A stretch of 64,000 bases of DNA from Saprospiraceae bacterium (GCA_028280415.1 JANQLV010000008.1:1-64000); one strand, 5' to 3'; positions 9,192 to 18,296 are shown, counted from the first letter of the stretch. The notes: a model not told the origin generated them from the sequence alone. Program-made: numbers and translations.

Positions 9192-9899
9192 CTAATTGTC
9201 CTGTTTGGCAAATACTTTTTTCAACAAATCAGTTGTTCGGGCTGAAATATTTGTACGGATGTTTTTTTCCTCCTTTTCGACCATGCTAAACAGACCATTA
9301 AGCGCCTGGTTGGTTACATAATCACCGAGATCGGGGTTTACTTTTTCTACAAAAGGAAGAGAGTTGTATTTTTTTACAGCATCTGCCCAGTATTTATTAG
9401 CATCAAATTTATCCAGGGATTGATTAATGACCGGACTGAATTCGCTGTAAAGCTGAATACGAGTAGCATTATTCAAATAATTGGTAGCGGCATTATCTTC
9501 TCCCATGAGAATATTCAAGGCATCATCAAAGGTCATTTGCTTGATCGCATTGACGAAGATGGGTTTTGCTTTTTTTGCAGCATCTTCCGCTCCACGGTTT
9601 ATCTTTTCCAGAATTACTTCTTCTACATCGCTAAAAAAAGGAATTACTTTTAACTTATCCGTTACTTTTCTGGCTTCCTCAGGTAACAGGATTTTATAAG
9701 GGCTTTTATAATAGCCATCCAGTTGAGATAAACGATCAGAACCTTTACCGATTCCGATTTCTAATGCCTGTTTTAAACCTTGTCCGATTTCCGCATCCGT
9801 TAAAGCACCGCTTTCGAGCATTGTTCCGGCAATGTTTTGGAGTTCGGTACAGGCCGTAAACTGTAATATGATGAGTAAAAATCCTAATTTTTTAAGCAT
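9192..9899 (-). CDS. DUF4197 lipoprotein
   Basis: A 235-residue protein with a lipobox signal (LQFTAC, Cys17). The mature part matches the DUF4197 family: an N-terminal ALTDAEIGQGLKQALEIGI segment, then KILLPEEARKV, and a terminal region predicted helical. Members are envelope lipoproteins of unknown role in Gram-negative bacteria. The gene is convergent with the AI-2E gene and well separated from folB upstream, so it is probably transcribed alone. Confidence 0.9.
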   Translation of the reverse strand: MLKKLGFLLIILQFTACTELQNIAGTMLESGALTDAEIGQGLKQALEIGIGKGSDRLSQLDGYYKSPYKILLPEEARKVTDKLKVIPFFSDVEEVILEKINRGAEDAAKKAKPIFVNAIKQMTFDDALNILMGEDNAATNYLNNATRIQLYSEFSPVINQSLDKFDANKYWADAVKKYNSLPFVEKVNPDLGDYVTNQALNGLFSMVEKEEKNIRTNISARTTDLLKKVFAKQDN

Positions 9900-10000
9900 G
9901 GTAATAAATTTAATTCGGTAGATATCTCTTAGACGCTATTTATACACTAATGTAACATTGCCTTGTACGAAATTAGCCTTATAAAAGTTTTAAATGCTGC

Positions 10001-10513
10001 TCAACCAGAATAGAAAGAAAGACAATTTTTACAGAGGCAACCTTTGAATTCTTGTTTTATGGATTCCCGGGTTGTTGGATGAATACGGAGTTCGGTACAC
10101 CAGCAGGATTCGTCTTTATAACAGATGAAACTACTACCGCACCGGGGACATTTGCTGGTATAAGTTTCTTCGGACTCAACCGCAGAATGGCTAAGCTGCG
10201 CTCCCGGGATCGGATTGGCCTTTTCAATACGAACCTGCACGCTTTGAATAGTAGAGAACTGGTGTTTTAACTCTTTAATAATATTCTCGATCAACGTTTC
10301 GATCAACTTTGCTTTTTTCTTCATTACGGATTGCACCACCAGGTATACCGTTTCATAATTAATTGTTTCAAAAACATCATCCGATTCAGCGGCCTTTTTA
10401 AAATTGGTTTGAATATTAACATCTACGGTAAAATAATTGCCAATTATCTGTTCTTCTTCGTATACGCCATGATAAGCATAGAATTTCATACCTTCCAGTG
10501 ATATATTTCCCAT
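10001..10513 (-). CDS. folB: Dihydroneopterin aldolase fused to a C-terminal cysteine-rich CWC domain
   Basis: Residues 1-115 are dihydroneopterin aldolase, which cleaves 7,8-dihydroneopterin to 6-hydroxymethyl-dihydropterin in folate synthesis. The active-site block FYAYHGVYEEE is present, as is the C-terminal Lys segment RIEKANPIPGAQ. Residues 118-170 are an added cysteine-rich segment of the CWC type (CPRCGSSF, CWCTELR, CLCKNC), seven Cys in all, probably metal-binding. Free-standing CWC proteins are common; the fusion is unusual. The reading frame is continuous with no sign of error at the junction. A good minus-strand promoter lies 40-70 bases upstream. Confidence 0.92.
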   Translation of the reverse strand: MGNISLEGMKFYAYHGVYEEEQIIGNYFTVDVNIQTNFKKAAESDDVFETINYETVYLVVQSVMKKKAKLIETLIENIIKELKHQFSTIQSVQVRIEKANPIPGAQLSHSAVESEETYTSKCPRCGSSFICYKDESCWCTELRIHPTTRESIKQEFKGCLCKNCLSFYSG

Positions 10514-10552
10514 GTGTAGCGATTAATATTTTATTGAAACTGGTTTTCATTT

Positions 10553-10582
10553 CAAAAGTACATAAAAATGGCAATTCCTCAA
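10553..10582 (-). promoter_or_regulatory. Promoter of folB (TTG-N19-TACTTTTG)
   Basis: On the minus strand TTG (10582-10580) is followed after 19 bases by TACTTTTG (10560-10553). This is a full match to the Bacteroidota -33/-7 arrangement, 40 bases before the folB start codon. Confidence 0.65.
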
Positions 10583-10638
10583 TTGTAAAAAAATTGTCTC
10601 TACCAGAACATCAAATAGCAATATTGTGCATTAATACG

Positions 10639-10646
10639 TATTTTTG
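10639..10646 (+). promoter_or_regulatory. -7 promoter box (TATTTTTG) of the acyl-CoA dehydrogenase gene
   Basis: TATTTTTG fits TAnnTTTG and would give a leader of about 60 bases to the ATG at 10712. No convincing -33 box was found. Confidence 0.45.
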
Positions 10647-10711
10647 CCTTTTCTATTTTTAATAAAATCAAATTCATCTCCATTGAGAGGAAGACTTTAA
10701 AAAGAATTCAC

Positions 10712-11932
10712 ATGTCAGTTAATCTAGAAGACAGCGGAACTATTAAGAAAAATGCCAGGGAAGATCGATTCCAGGGACACGATTATTATAATATCGATGA
10801 GCTATTGAGCGATGATCACCTTTTGGCAAGAGATGCCGTTCGATCCTGGGTAAAGCAAGAGGTCAGCCCAATTATCGAAGAATATGCGGACAAAGCGCAG
10901 TGTCCTGCGCATTTATTCAAAGGACTTGCAGAAATTGGTGCCTACGGGCCGAGTCTTCCGGCAGAATACGGTTGTGGAGGAATGGATGAGATAGCTTATG
11001 GAGTGATTATGCAGGAACTGGAAAGAGGAGACTCCGGTATTCGGTCAATGGCTTCGGTTCAGGGATCTTTGGTAATGTATCCAATTTACAAATTCGGATC
11101 GGAAGAACAACGTAAAAAATACCTGCCCAAGCTGGCGAGTGGAGAATTGATTGGCTGTTTTGGACTGACCGAGCCCGATCATGGTTCTAATCCGGGAGGA
11201 ATGCTCTCTAATATTAAAGATGATGGGGACGCTTATATTCTGAACGGTGCCAAGATGTGGATCACCAACTCTCCCGTAGCGGATATTGCAGTGGTCTGGG
11301 CAAAAGATGAGGAAGGGAAAATTCGCGGGCTGATCGTGGAAAAAGGGATGAAAGGCTTTTCTGCGCCGGAAATTCACGGTAAATGGTCTTTGAGAGCATC
11401 GATTACAGGTGAACTGGTTTTTGAAGATGTCAGGGTGCCTAAATCAAATGTATTCCCTAATGTTAAAGGTTTAAAAGGTCCTTTGTCCTGTCTTTCCAAA
11501 GCACGCTATGGTATAGCCTGGGGGGCGATAGGTGCTGCAATGGACTGTTATGATTCCGCATTGCGCTATTCGCAGGAGAGAATTCAGTTTGGAAAACCAA
11601 TTGGACAGTTTCAATTAACCCAGAAGAAACTTGCTGAGATGATTACCGAGATTACCAAGGCACAATTATTAGCCTGGAGACTTGGTACATTGGCAAACAA
11701 AGGAGCGGCTACTCCTGCACAGATTTCTATGGCTAAAAGAAATAATGTGCATATGGCACTGGAAATTGCCCGGGAAGCCCGCCAAATCCACGGTGGGATG
11801 GGAATCACCAACGAATATCCGGTTATGCGTCATATGATGAATTTGGAAACGGTTCTGACCTACGAAGGAACACATGATATTCATTTATTGATCACCGGAA
11901 TGGACGTGACCGGCCTAAACGCTTTTAAGTAG
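10712..11932 (+). CDS. Glutaryl-CoA dehydrogenase (acyl-CoA dehydrogenase family)
   Basis: This FAD enzyme oxidises and decarboxylates glutaryl-CoA to crotonyl-CoA in lysine and tryptophan breakdown. The 406-residue protein shows the acyl-CoA dehydrogenase fold: an N-terminal helical domain, the FAD loop CFGLTEPDHGSNPGGM (about 151-166) and the C-terminal four-helix domain with RQIHGGMGITNEYPVMRH. The catalytic Glu is in YEGTHDIH (near 385), the position used by glutaryl-CoA and short-chain enzymes. The SVQGSLVMYPIYKFGSEEQ region is typical of the glutaryl branch. It is monocistronic, with a terminator 54 bases after the stop. Confidence 0.88.
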   Translation: MSVNLEDSGTIKKNAREDRFQGHDYYNIDELLSDDHLLARDAVRSWVKQEVSPIIEEYADKAQCPAHLFKGLAEIGAYGPSLPAEYGCGGMDEIAYGVIMQELERGDSGIRSMASVQGSLVMYPIYKFGSEEQRKKYLPKLASGELIGCFGLTEPDHGSNPGGMLSNIKDDGDAYILNGAKMWITNSPVADIAVVWAKDEEGKIRGLIVEKGMKGFSAPEIHGKWSLRASITGELVFEDVRVPKSNVFPNVKGLKGPLSCLSKARYGIAWGAIGAAMDCYDSALRYSQERIQFGKPIGQFQLTQKKLAEMITEITKAQLLAWRLGTLANKGAATPAQISMAKRNNVHMALEIAREARQIHGGMGITNEYPVMRHMMNLETVLTYEGTHDIHLLITGMDVTGLNAFK

Positions 11933-11985
11933 ACTGGTTGAGGCAAAAAGGCTTTTGTCGATCATATTCACCTATTCATATATTT

Positions 11986-12025
11986 TAAAGGTTTAAGATT
12001 TCGTTAATGAACTCTTAAACCTTTA
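11986..12025 (+). terminator. Intrinsic terminator of the glutaryl-CoA dehydrogenase gene
   Basis: A perfect 13-bp stem (11986-11998 with 12013-12025) with a 14-base loop is followed by a T-rich tract (TTGTTTTTTATATTT). Confidence 0.75.
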
Positions 12026-12136
12026 TTGTTTTTTATATTTATTGTAATTTTCTTTAGATGGTTAAAGAAATTAGAGAGGTTCTTAACACAATTTGAATCT
12101 TCGAATTCGTTAAAGAATTGAATAACCCGTGATTTT

Positions 12137-13336
12137 ATGACGATTAATAAAAATTTATTCAGCCTATTCTCTCTGATGCTCTGCGCTATGTTTGGTGCTG
12201 AGGCACAGGATCAAATAAATCTTAATAATCCTTCTTTTGAGATTAAAAAGCTTTTCCCTTATGGAGAACATCCCTGCTGTAAAGCACCTAATGGATGGTT
12301 TGCCTGTGGGGGAGAGGATTTGAATACTCCTGATGTCCAACCCGGGCATTTCAATGTGATGCTGCCACCCGCTGAAGGGGATTATTACCTCGGAATGGTT
12401 ACCCGGGATAATGATACCTGGGAAGCGGTTTCTCAAAGATTGAGAAAGCAAATTGAAGGTGGAAAAGTTTATACTTTTAATTTAAAAATTAGCTATTCGG
12501 ATATTCTTCGTAGCCAAAGCCGGATCACTCAAAGACCTGCTTTGTACAACACTCCGGTAAAAATAAGACTGTGGGGCGGTAGTGGATATTGCAACAAGTC
12601 TGAATTACTGGATGAAACGCCTCTTATTGATCATACGTACTGGAAACAGTATAATTTCCGCTTTGAACCGAGAAGAAATCATAGCTTTTTTACAATAGAA
12701 GTTTTTTATAAAACCCCAACGCCCATTCCTTATAATGGAAATGTACTGATCGATGATGCTTCCCCTATCGTTGAAGTTCCAAGAAATGAAGAACCGGAGC
12801 CTCCGGTTGTTGAAATCGAACCCAAAGAAGGGCAGCCAATAAATATCTCTCCCTCAAAATCGAAGGCTGATCCAAATCCCAAACCTAAAAAAGATCCGAT
12901 TGTAACCAATCCCAAACCTGAATCGCAGGATGATCAAATTGCGAAAACCAATATTCTGAAACTTGATCGTAAGAAAATAGTGGAAGGACAGGTAATAAGA
13001 ATCAAGAATCTTTATTTTCAGGCAGACTCATCGAATATTACTAATGATGCTTATCCTGTATTAAACGAGATATATACTTTTTTGCGAGCCAATCCGGATA
13101 TTTCTATTGAGGTAGGCGGACATACCAATAACCGTTGTGAAACAATCTTTTGTGATCAACTTTCGGAAAAAAGGGCAAAAGCCGTTGCGGACTATTTACA
13201 TGCCAGAGGAATCCGTAGAAAACGTTTGTTATTTAGAGGATATGGAAAACGCAGTCCCGTTGCTACCAATGCCACACCTACCGGTCGTAAACGAAATCAA
13301 AGAGTGGAAATTAAGATATTGAGCCTCAATGGTTAG
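12137..13336 (+). CDS. OmpA-family outer-membrane protein with an N-terminal beta-sandwich domain
   Basis: A 399-residue exported protein. The signal peptide covers residues 1-23. Residues about 27-210 form a beta-rich domain resembling a galactose-binding sandwich, rich in Trp, with paired Cys (EHPCCKAPNGWFACGG). A Pro/Lys-rich linker (about 215-270) precedes a C-terminal OmpA domain (about 285-399) with the peptidoglycan-binding block VGGHTNNR followed by LSEKRAKAVADYL and RNQRVEI. It probably tethers a surface domain to the cell wall. The gene stands alone after a terminator, before a 293-base gap that holds a repeat and a hairpin. Confidence 0.88.
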   Translation: MTINKNLFSLFSLMLCAMFGAEAQDQINLNNPSFEIKKLFPYGEHPCCKAPNGWFACGGEDLNTPDVQPGHFNVMLPPAEGDYYLGMVTRDNDTWEAVSQRLRKQIEGGKVYTFNLKISYSDILRSQSRITQRPALYNTPVKIRLWGGSGYCNKSELLDETPLIDHTYWKQYNFRFEPRRNHSFFTIEVFYKTPTPIPYNGNVLIDDASPIVEVPRNEEPEPPVVEIEPKEGQPINISPSKSKADPNPKPKKDPIVTNPKPESQDDQIAKTNILKLDRKKIVEGQVIRIKNLYFQADSSNITNDAYPVLNEIYTFLRANPDISIEVGGHTNNRCETIFCDQLSEKRAKAVADYLHARGIRRKRLLFRGYGKRSPVATNATPTGRKRNQRVEIKILSLNG

Positions 13337-13376
13337 TTGTATGTACTAACCTGAAATCATAGGGGTAAAATTTTAT

Positions 13377-13417
13377 TTCGACTTTCGATATTCGAACATC
13401 GAAGCTCGAAAGTCGAA
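13377..13417. repeat. TCGA-rich extragenic inverted repeat
   Basis: TTCGACTTTCGA (13377-13388) and its exact reverse complement (13406-13417) enclose a 17-base loop that itself contains TTCGA and ATCGA. The neighbouring bases carry more GTCGAAT copies. It sits between ompA-like and pabB genes and resembles a REP-type element. No second copy is seen in this window. Confidence 0.6.
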
Positions 13418-13484
13418 TAACGAGAGTCGAATGATTAATTTCTGCTGATCATTGGCTCTATGTTATTTTATCAGTACAGTTAGC

Positions 13485-13549
13485 TAACTTTGCCGGAGCA
13501 TAATTTTTTCCGAAAAAGAACTACGAAAAGTGACTTCGTAGTTCTTTTT
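13485..13549 (+). ncRNA. Possible short RNA or attenuator: -7 box followed by a strong terminator hairpin
   Basis: TAACTTTG (13485-13492) is an exact -7 box. Twenty bases on, a 15-bp stem (13513-13527 with 13535-13549, 7-base loop) ends in a run of T. A transcript from this box would be only about 55 bases unless it reads through to pabB (start 13629). It could instead be the terminator of the ompA-like gene with a chance box. Nothing else is seen in this gap. Confidence 0.35.
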
Positions 13550-13628
13550 TTTGTCCTAATAAAAAACTTTTGTCGCTAAGATTGTTTGGTATTAAAAGCA
13601 AGAAGCTATCTTACGCTAAGTAAATATA

Positions 13629-14939
13629 ATGATGATGCTACTGACAGCCGAGAGGGAAAAGGTTTCCTATCAGATTAAAGATCAGGAATTATTTAAAAAA
13701 CAGGCATTGACCTGGGCCGCCGGATTTGAGGTATGTTGTGTTTTGGATAGTAATTCACCAAAGACGGATGCTTTCAACAGCTATGACATGCTACTGGGGA
13801 TCGGCAATGAAGCTCAGCTTTTTGATAATAATGAATGTAGTTTCGAAGCACTGAAAGCGTTTTATGAACTGCAAAAGGACTGGCTTTTCGGATTTCTTAC
13901 CTATGATTTGAAAAATGATATTGAAAGTTTAAGCTCATCAAATGCGGATCAGCTCGAATTTCCGGACATACATTTTTTTCAACCGAGCATTGTCATCGAA
14001 ATGGAATCGAATCAGGTGCGAATCCACACCTTGGGGCGATCTCCTGATTCCGTTTTTCGGGAAATCAGTACCGTCCGGATACCGGAATATTCTGGCCTGA
14101 GCATTAAACCCAGGGTTTTGCCCAGGATTTCGAAAGAACAATATCTCAAAACGATCGAAAGGATCAAAGAACATATCATCGAGGGGGATATTTATGAAAT
14201 GAATTTTTGCCAGGAATTTTATATCGAGAATATTCAATTGTCACCTTTAGATATTTATGCGAAATTGAATGAGGTGGCAAAAGCGCCTTTTTCCGCTTTT
14301 TACAGATTAAAAAATAAATATCTGCTATGCGCCAGCCCCGAGCGTTATCTCAAAAAAGAGGGGAATACTTTAATATCCCAACCCATCAAAGGAACGATCC
14401 GCCGAGGCGAAAATGAAGAAGAGGACCGGCAATTAAGAGAACAACTTTATAGAAGTGAAAAAGATCGTGCAGAAAATGTAATGATCGTTGATTTGGTAAG
14501 AAACGACCTGGCTCGAGTCTGTGAAGCCGGCAGCGTAAAAGTCGAAGAACTTTTCGGAATTTATCCTTTCGAACAGGTTTTCCAGATGATCTCTACGGTA
14601 AAGGGACAGTTGAAACAGGAAAAACATTTCATTGAAGCTATAAAACAATCCTTTCCAATGGGCTCGATGACCGGTGCTCCCAAAGTAATGGCAATGCAAC
14701 TGATTGAAAAATATGAGCAATCTAAAAGAGGGCTGTATTCCGGAGCAGTGGGTTACATTAAACCTGATGGCGATTTCGATTTTAATGTCGTCATCCGGAG
14801 CATCTTGTATAATGCTTCAAAAGCTTATCTATCCTTTCAGGTTGGAGGCGCAATCGTATACGATTCAAATGCAGAAGATGAATACGCAGAATGCCTGCTC
14901 AAAGCCAAAGCTATTTTAAAAACACTTAGCGCGGATTAA
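13629..14939 (+). CDS. pabB: Aminodeoxychorismate synthase component I
   Basis: PabB converts chorismate and ammonia (from PabA glutaminase) to 4-amino-4-deoxychorismate, the folate precursor. The 436-residue protein has the chorismate-binding C-terminal domain with PIKGTIRRG, whose Lys marks PabB; anthranilate synthase has Ala in this position. Further blocks are RAENVMIVDLVRNDLARVC, SFPMGSMTGAPKVMAMQLIE and RGLYSGAVGYI. The N-terminal third is weakly conserved, as usual. The start is the first ATG of ATGATGATG at 13629. No pabA is adjacent. Placement near folB, aroA and aroB fits a chorismate/folate neighbourhood. Confidence 0.92.
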   Translation: MMMLLTAEREKVSYQIKDQELFKKQALTWAAGFEVCCVLDSNSPKTDAFNSYDMLLGIGNEAQLFDNNECSFEALKAFYELQKDWLFGFLTYDLKNDIESLSSSNADQLEFPDIHFFQPSIVIEMESNQVRIHTLGRSPDSVFREISTVRIPEYSGLSIKPRVLPRISKEQYLKTIERIKEHIIEGDIYEMNFCQEFYIENIQLSPLDIYAKLNEVAKAPFSAFYRLKNKYLLCASPERYLKKEGNTLISQPIKGTIRRGENEEEDRQLREQLYRSEKDRAENVMIVDLVRNDLARVCEAGSVKVEELFGIYPFEQVFQMISTVKGQLKQEKHFIEAIKQSFPMGSMTGAPKVMAMQLIEKYEQSKRGLYSGAVGYIKPDGDFDFNVVIRSILYNASKAYLSFQVGGAIVYDSNAEDEYAECLLKAKAILKTLSAD

Positions 14940-15025
14940 TCCGTTCCATAAAGAATAGCAATTATTCAGCCCTTTCACCGATTTAAAATTAACTATCTTA
15001 GCAGGTCTTTGAATGGTTGTAAAAA

Positions 15026-15562
15026 ATGATAAAAATGCAGATGATCTTAAGTTTACTAATGTTCGTAACTTTTATTAGCCCGGAAGTAAATGAAACAATC
15101 AGAATAAAAAATTTTGAAATAGAAATTCCGGAAAACCTGGAAAGGATAAAGGCAAATGAAAGATATAATGAATTACTCAGCCTGAAGTATAAGGATGAAC
15201 TTAAAATATTAATTACAGATGATATTGGAAGTCCGGATAAAGATGAAAAAAGAAAGAATATTTACGATGCACTCGATCTGTTGACGACGACATTTGAAAT
15301 AAAGTATAATCGCTGGTATAGTACCTATAATGGATATGAAAAAGGAGCACTGAGTAAGGAAAATATTAATTCTTTTAAAGCCAGAACCAGAGATTTTAAG
15401 GCGAAAATTAATGGAACGGTAATTTACTTTGAAATTAGCACCATCAATATTGGAAATTACTATTTTGATTTGATCGTTACAGGAAAAGAGGATTCACGAG
15501 CTACACATAAAGCTCTGGTAAAAGAATTGGTGAATTCCATAAAAAAGATCAGCGAGAATTAA
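15026..15562 (+). CDS. Hypothetical exported protein
   Basis: Not recognised. A 178-residue protein with a short signal peptide (MILSLLMFVTFISPEV) and a single mature domain. Its alternating pattern (IRIKNFEIEIPENLERI, then a C-terminal helix LVKELVNSIKKI) recalls small periplasmic lipid- or stress-related proteins with a PsbP/DcrB-like fold, but that is only a shape match. ATGs at 15026 and 15035 are both possible. It stands alone and converges with aroA. Confidence 0.65.
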   Translation: MIKMQMILSLLMFVTFISPEVNETIRIKNFEIEIPENLERIKANERYNELLSLKYKDELKILITDDIGSPDKDEKRKNIYDALDLLTTTFEIKYNRWYSTYNGYEKGALSKENINSFKARTRDFKAKINGTVIYFEISTINIGNYYFDLIVTGKEDSRATHKALVKELVNSIKKISEN

Positions 15563-15623
15563 GATTAGATCGTATACAATAATCCTTTGAGTTAAAAAAC
15601 CATTTGTACACTCTGTCTGATCC

Positions 15624-16865
15624 CTATCGTTCTACTTCAAATGCTAACTGCTCCAAATCTTCCCAGAATGCCGGATACGATTTAACAACAACCATTGGTT
15701 CTTCTATATTGACGGGGGCAAACATGGCTAAAGGTGCAAAAGCCATTGCCATCCTGTGATCTTCATAAGTAGCAAAAACGGGTTCATTCACTTTTGCCAT
15801 TCCCTTAACTTCAAAAAACTCTTGCTGATCCTGAGCTTCTTTTTTATAAAGCGAAAAATTCACCCCTACTTTTGAAAGCTCTTGTTGTAGGGCTTTGATT
15901 CGATCTGTCTCCTTAATACGCAGCGTCTCCAGGCCTGTGAAAAGTCCTCTTACACCCGTTCCCGCGCAAATCACTGCCAGGGTCTGGGCAATGTCCGGGC
16001 AACGAATGAAATCCCATGAAAAGCACTCGGGTAATTCAGCATTTATACTTTTTGTTAGATGTACACCTGTTTGATTAAAAGTACTTTTTATCCCAAATGC
16101 AGTCATCATTTCGGAAAGTATGGCATCACCTTGTACACTATCTTCCCAAAGACCATCCAGTTGTAAATCAAGTTCTTCTGCAAAAGTAGCCAAAGCATAA
16201 TAATATGAAGCAGCCGACCAATCCGCTTCTACTCGATAAGCTTTACCTTGGTATTGCTGTGGCAAAACTTTGATCAGGTTGTTTTCCCAGCTATACTTTA
16301 TCCCAAAGTAAGACATTAGGTTGAGCGTCATCTCAATGTAGGGGCGTGATACGATATTGGTCGCTAACTCGAGTTCGATACCCCCGGGCAAAACCGGCCC
16401 AATCATTAACAAAGCAGAAATATACTGGCTGCTTACATTTGCGGAAATAGCTAATCTGTTTTGTTTGCCGATATTCGGAGTATTTATTCTCAAGGGTGGA
16501 TAGCCTTCCTTTTCGAGGTATTCAATATTGGCTCCCAGACTTCTCAATGCTTCTACTAAAACACCAATTGGTCTTTGCTTCATACGCTCAGAACCGGTAA
16601 GAATTTGAGCCCCTTCCTTTAAAGATAGATAGGCAGTTAGAAATCGAAAAGTAGTACCGGCAGCACCAGCATCGAGTATTTCATCATCGCTTTTTAGCAA
16701 TGATTGCAAGGTAGTCGTGTCTTTGGAGTTTGAAAGATGTGAAATTTCAAAATCAAGACCGGACAAAGCTCGGATAATCAGTGCCCGGTTGCTAATACTT
16801 TTAGAGCCATCAAGCCGGATTTTTGCTTTGATGCTTCGATCTGCTTTGGATATTCTATAGACCAT
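15624..16865 (-). CDS. aroA: 3-phosphoshikimate 1-carboxyvinyltransferase (EPSP synthase)
   Basis: AroA joins phosphoenolpyruvate to shikimate-3-phosphate, the sixth shikimate step. The 413-residue protein shows DGSKSISNRALI near the N-terminus, GAAGTTFRFLTAY (PEP-binding, where many enzymes have GNAGT), RIKETDRIKAL and YEDHRMAMAFAPL in order. Its ATG overlaps the stop of the osmC gene by one base (TAATG), showing translational coupling in a phoH-osmC-aroA operon. The short N-terminus and DGSKS in place of PGSKS are typical of Bacteroidota forms. Confidence 0.95.
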   Translation of the reverse strand: MVYRISKADRSIKAKIRLDGSKSISNRALIIRALSGLDFEISHLSNSKDTTTLQSLLKSDDEILDAGAAGTTFRFLTAYLSLKEGAQILTGSERMKQRPIGVLVEALRSLGANIEYLEKEGYPPLRINTPNIGKQNRLAISANVSSQYISALLMIGPVLPGGIELELATNIVSRPYIEMTLNLMSYFGIKYSWENNLIKVLPQQYQGKAYRVEADWSAASYYYALATFAEELDLQLDGLWEDSVQGDAILSEMMTAFGIKSTFNQTGVHLTKSINAELPECFSWDFIRCPDIAQTLAVICAGTGVRGLFTGLETLRIKETDRIKALQQELSKVGVNFSLYKKEAQDQQEFFEVKGMAKVNEPVFATYEDHRMAMAFAPLAMFAPVNIEEPMVVVKSYPAFWEDLEQLAFEVER

Positions 16866-17266
16866 TACCAGACAAATTCTATGACTTCTTCCAAGTCGGG
16901 GTGCAAACTATTTGCTACAGGACAATGATGAGCGGCAGCTTCCAGAATTTTTCTTTCTTTTTCACTATAATCATTAACAGGCATCGTAATCCTGACTTCC
17001 AGCCGGGCAATTCTGCGAGGATTGGAAGCCATTATTTTATTGACGGAAGCTTGCGCGCCAATCATATCTATGTTATGGTTTCTGGCAGAAATTCCCATAA
17101 TAGTCAGAATGCAGGTCCCAAGTGCGGCAGCAACCAAATCCGTTGGCGAGAATGCTTCTCCCCGGCCTTGATTATCAATCGGGGCATCCGTATTAATTGT
17201 ATTTCCAGATCGGAGATGTGTGGCAGAAGTCCCCAAATCACCGGTATAAATTATTTCTGCAGTCAT
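16865..17266 (-). CDS. OsmC/Ohr-family protein
   Basis: A 133-residue OsmC-fold protein; members reduce organic hydroperoxides using a Cys pair. The first catalytic Cys is in AAALGTCILTIMG and the second in AAHHCPVANSLHP, both conserved. The ATG at 17266 is chosen because the family begins with the AEIIYTGDLGT strand; an upstream ATG at 17362 lies inside phoH and would add a Lys-rich segment. The start follows the phoH stop by one base and the stop overlaps the aroA ATG, so the three genes are coupled. Confidence 0.93.
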   Translation of the reverse strand: MTAEIIYTGDLGTSATHLRSGNTINTDAPIDNQGRGEAFSPTDLVAAALGTCILTIMGISARNHNIDMIGAQASVNKIMASNPRRIARLEVRITMPVNDYSEKERKILEAAAHHCPVANSLHPDLEEVIEFVW

Positions 17267-17267
17267 T

Positions 17268-18296
17268 TTATTCTTTTGATTCGTCTTTTTGATCTCGTTG
17301 TTTGGCTTTCTCGGCTTTTTCTGCTTCTTTCTTCGCTTTGCGTTCTTCAGCAAGGCGATCATAAGCTTTGATGATCTCTTTTACCAAACGGTGGCGAACT
17401 ACATCTTCCGCATTGAGGTAAATCGATTCGATACCGTCGATTTGTTCGAGCATCCGTAAGGACTGCCGGAGGCCGGAAACCTGATTATAAGGCAGATCGA
17501 TTTGAGATAAATCTCCGGTGATGATACATTTTGCCGAAGGGCCGATACGCGTCAAAAACATTTTCAGCTGTGTAGGGGAAGCATTTTGAGCTTCATCGAG
17601 AATGATAAAAGCATTGTCGAGTGTCCGTCCGCGCATGAAAGCAAGTGGTGCGACCTCAATGACCCGGTTTGTCATAAAAAAATTGAGTTTTTCCAAAGGA
17701 AGCATGTCGTCCAGTGCATCGTAAAGCGGGCGTAAATAAGGATCAACTTTATCTTTCAGATCACCGGGAAGAAATCCCAGATTTTCTCCGGCTTCGACAG
17801 CGGGGCGGGTCAGAATTATTTTCTTGACCAGGCGATTTTTTAATGCTCGTACCGCCAGGGCTACAGCCGTATAGGTCTTACCGGTACCGGCCGGACCTAT
17901 AGCAAAGACGATATCATTGGCTTCGGATGCATCTACCAGCTTCTTTTGATTTCTGGTTTTAGGTTTGATCGGCTTACCACCTCGTCCGTGCAGCAGCGTA
18001 GAATTATTAGTATCCCCATTGCTGATTCTGGAATCAAAAGGATTATTTCCATTGAGTATATCTTTGATGGTTTCAGTAGTTAGCTCGTGTTGTTCTTTGA
18101 GCATACGGACCATCAACTCAAATTTGCCTTTTGCTTTTTGAGCCTCTTTTTTATCACCGGTAATCTTTATATTATTTCCTCTGGAAGTGATCGTGATGTC
18201 GGGGAATGCTTGTCGGAGCAGGTTAAGTTTGACGTTTTTTTCGCCATATAGTTCTAGGGGATCTACACCGTCTATACTTAAAATTATTTCACTCAA
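17268..18296 (-). CDS. PhoH-family ATPase (PhoL-like)
   Basis: A 342-residue cytoplasmic P-loop ATPase with an N-terminal KH-like segment (1-70) and a PhoH domain. Walker A is GPAGTGKT (near 134-141); then come TRPAVEAGENLGFLPGDL, FIILDEAQNASPTQLKMFLTR (Walker B) and ITGDLSQIDLP. PhoH/YbeZ proteins work with the YbeY ribonuclease in rRNA maturation. The C-terminus is a Lys/Glu-rich tail of about 30 residues. It is the first gene of the phoH-osmC-aroA operon. Confidence 0.94.
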   Translation of the reverse strand: MSEIILSIDGVDPLELYGEKNVKLNLLRQAFPDITITSRGNNIKITGDKKEAQKAKGKFELMVRMLKEQHELTTETIKDILNGNNPFDSRISNGDTNNSTLLHGRGGKPIKPKTRNQKKLVDASEANDIVFAIGPAGTGKTYTAVALAVRALKNRLVKKIILTRPAVEAGENLGFLPGDLKDKVDPYLRPLYDALDDMLPLEKLNFFMTNRVIEVAPLAFMRGRTLDNAFIILDEAQNASPTQLKMFLTRIGPSAKCIITGDLSQIDLPYNQVSGLRQSLRMLEQIDGIESIYLNAEDVVRHRLVKEIIKAYDRLAEERKAKKEAEKAEKAKQRDQKDESKE

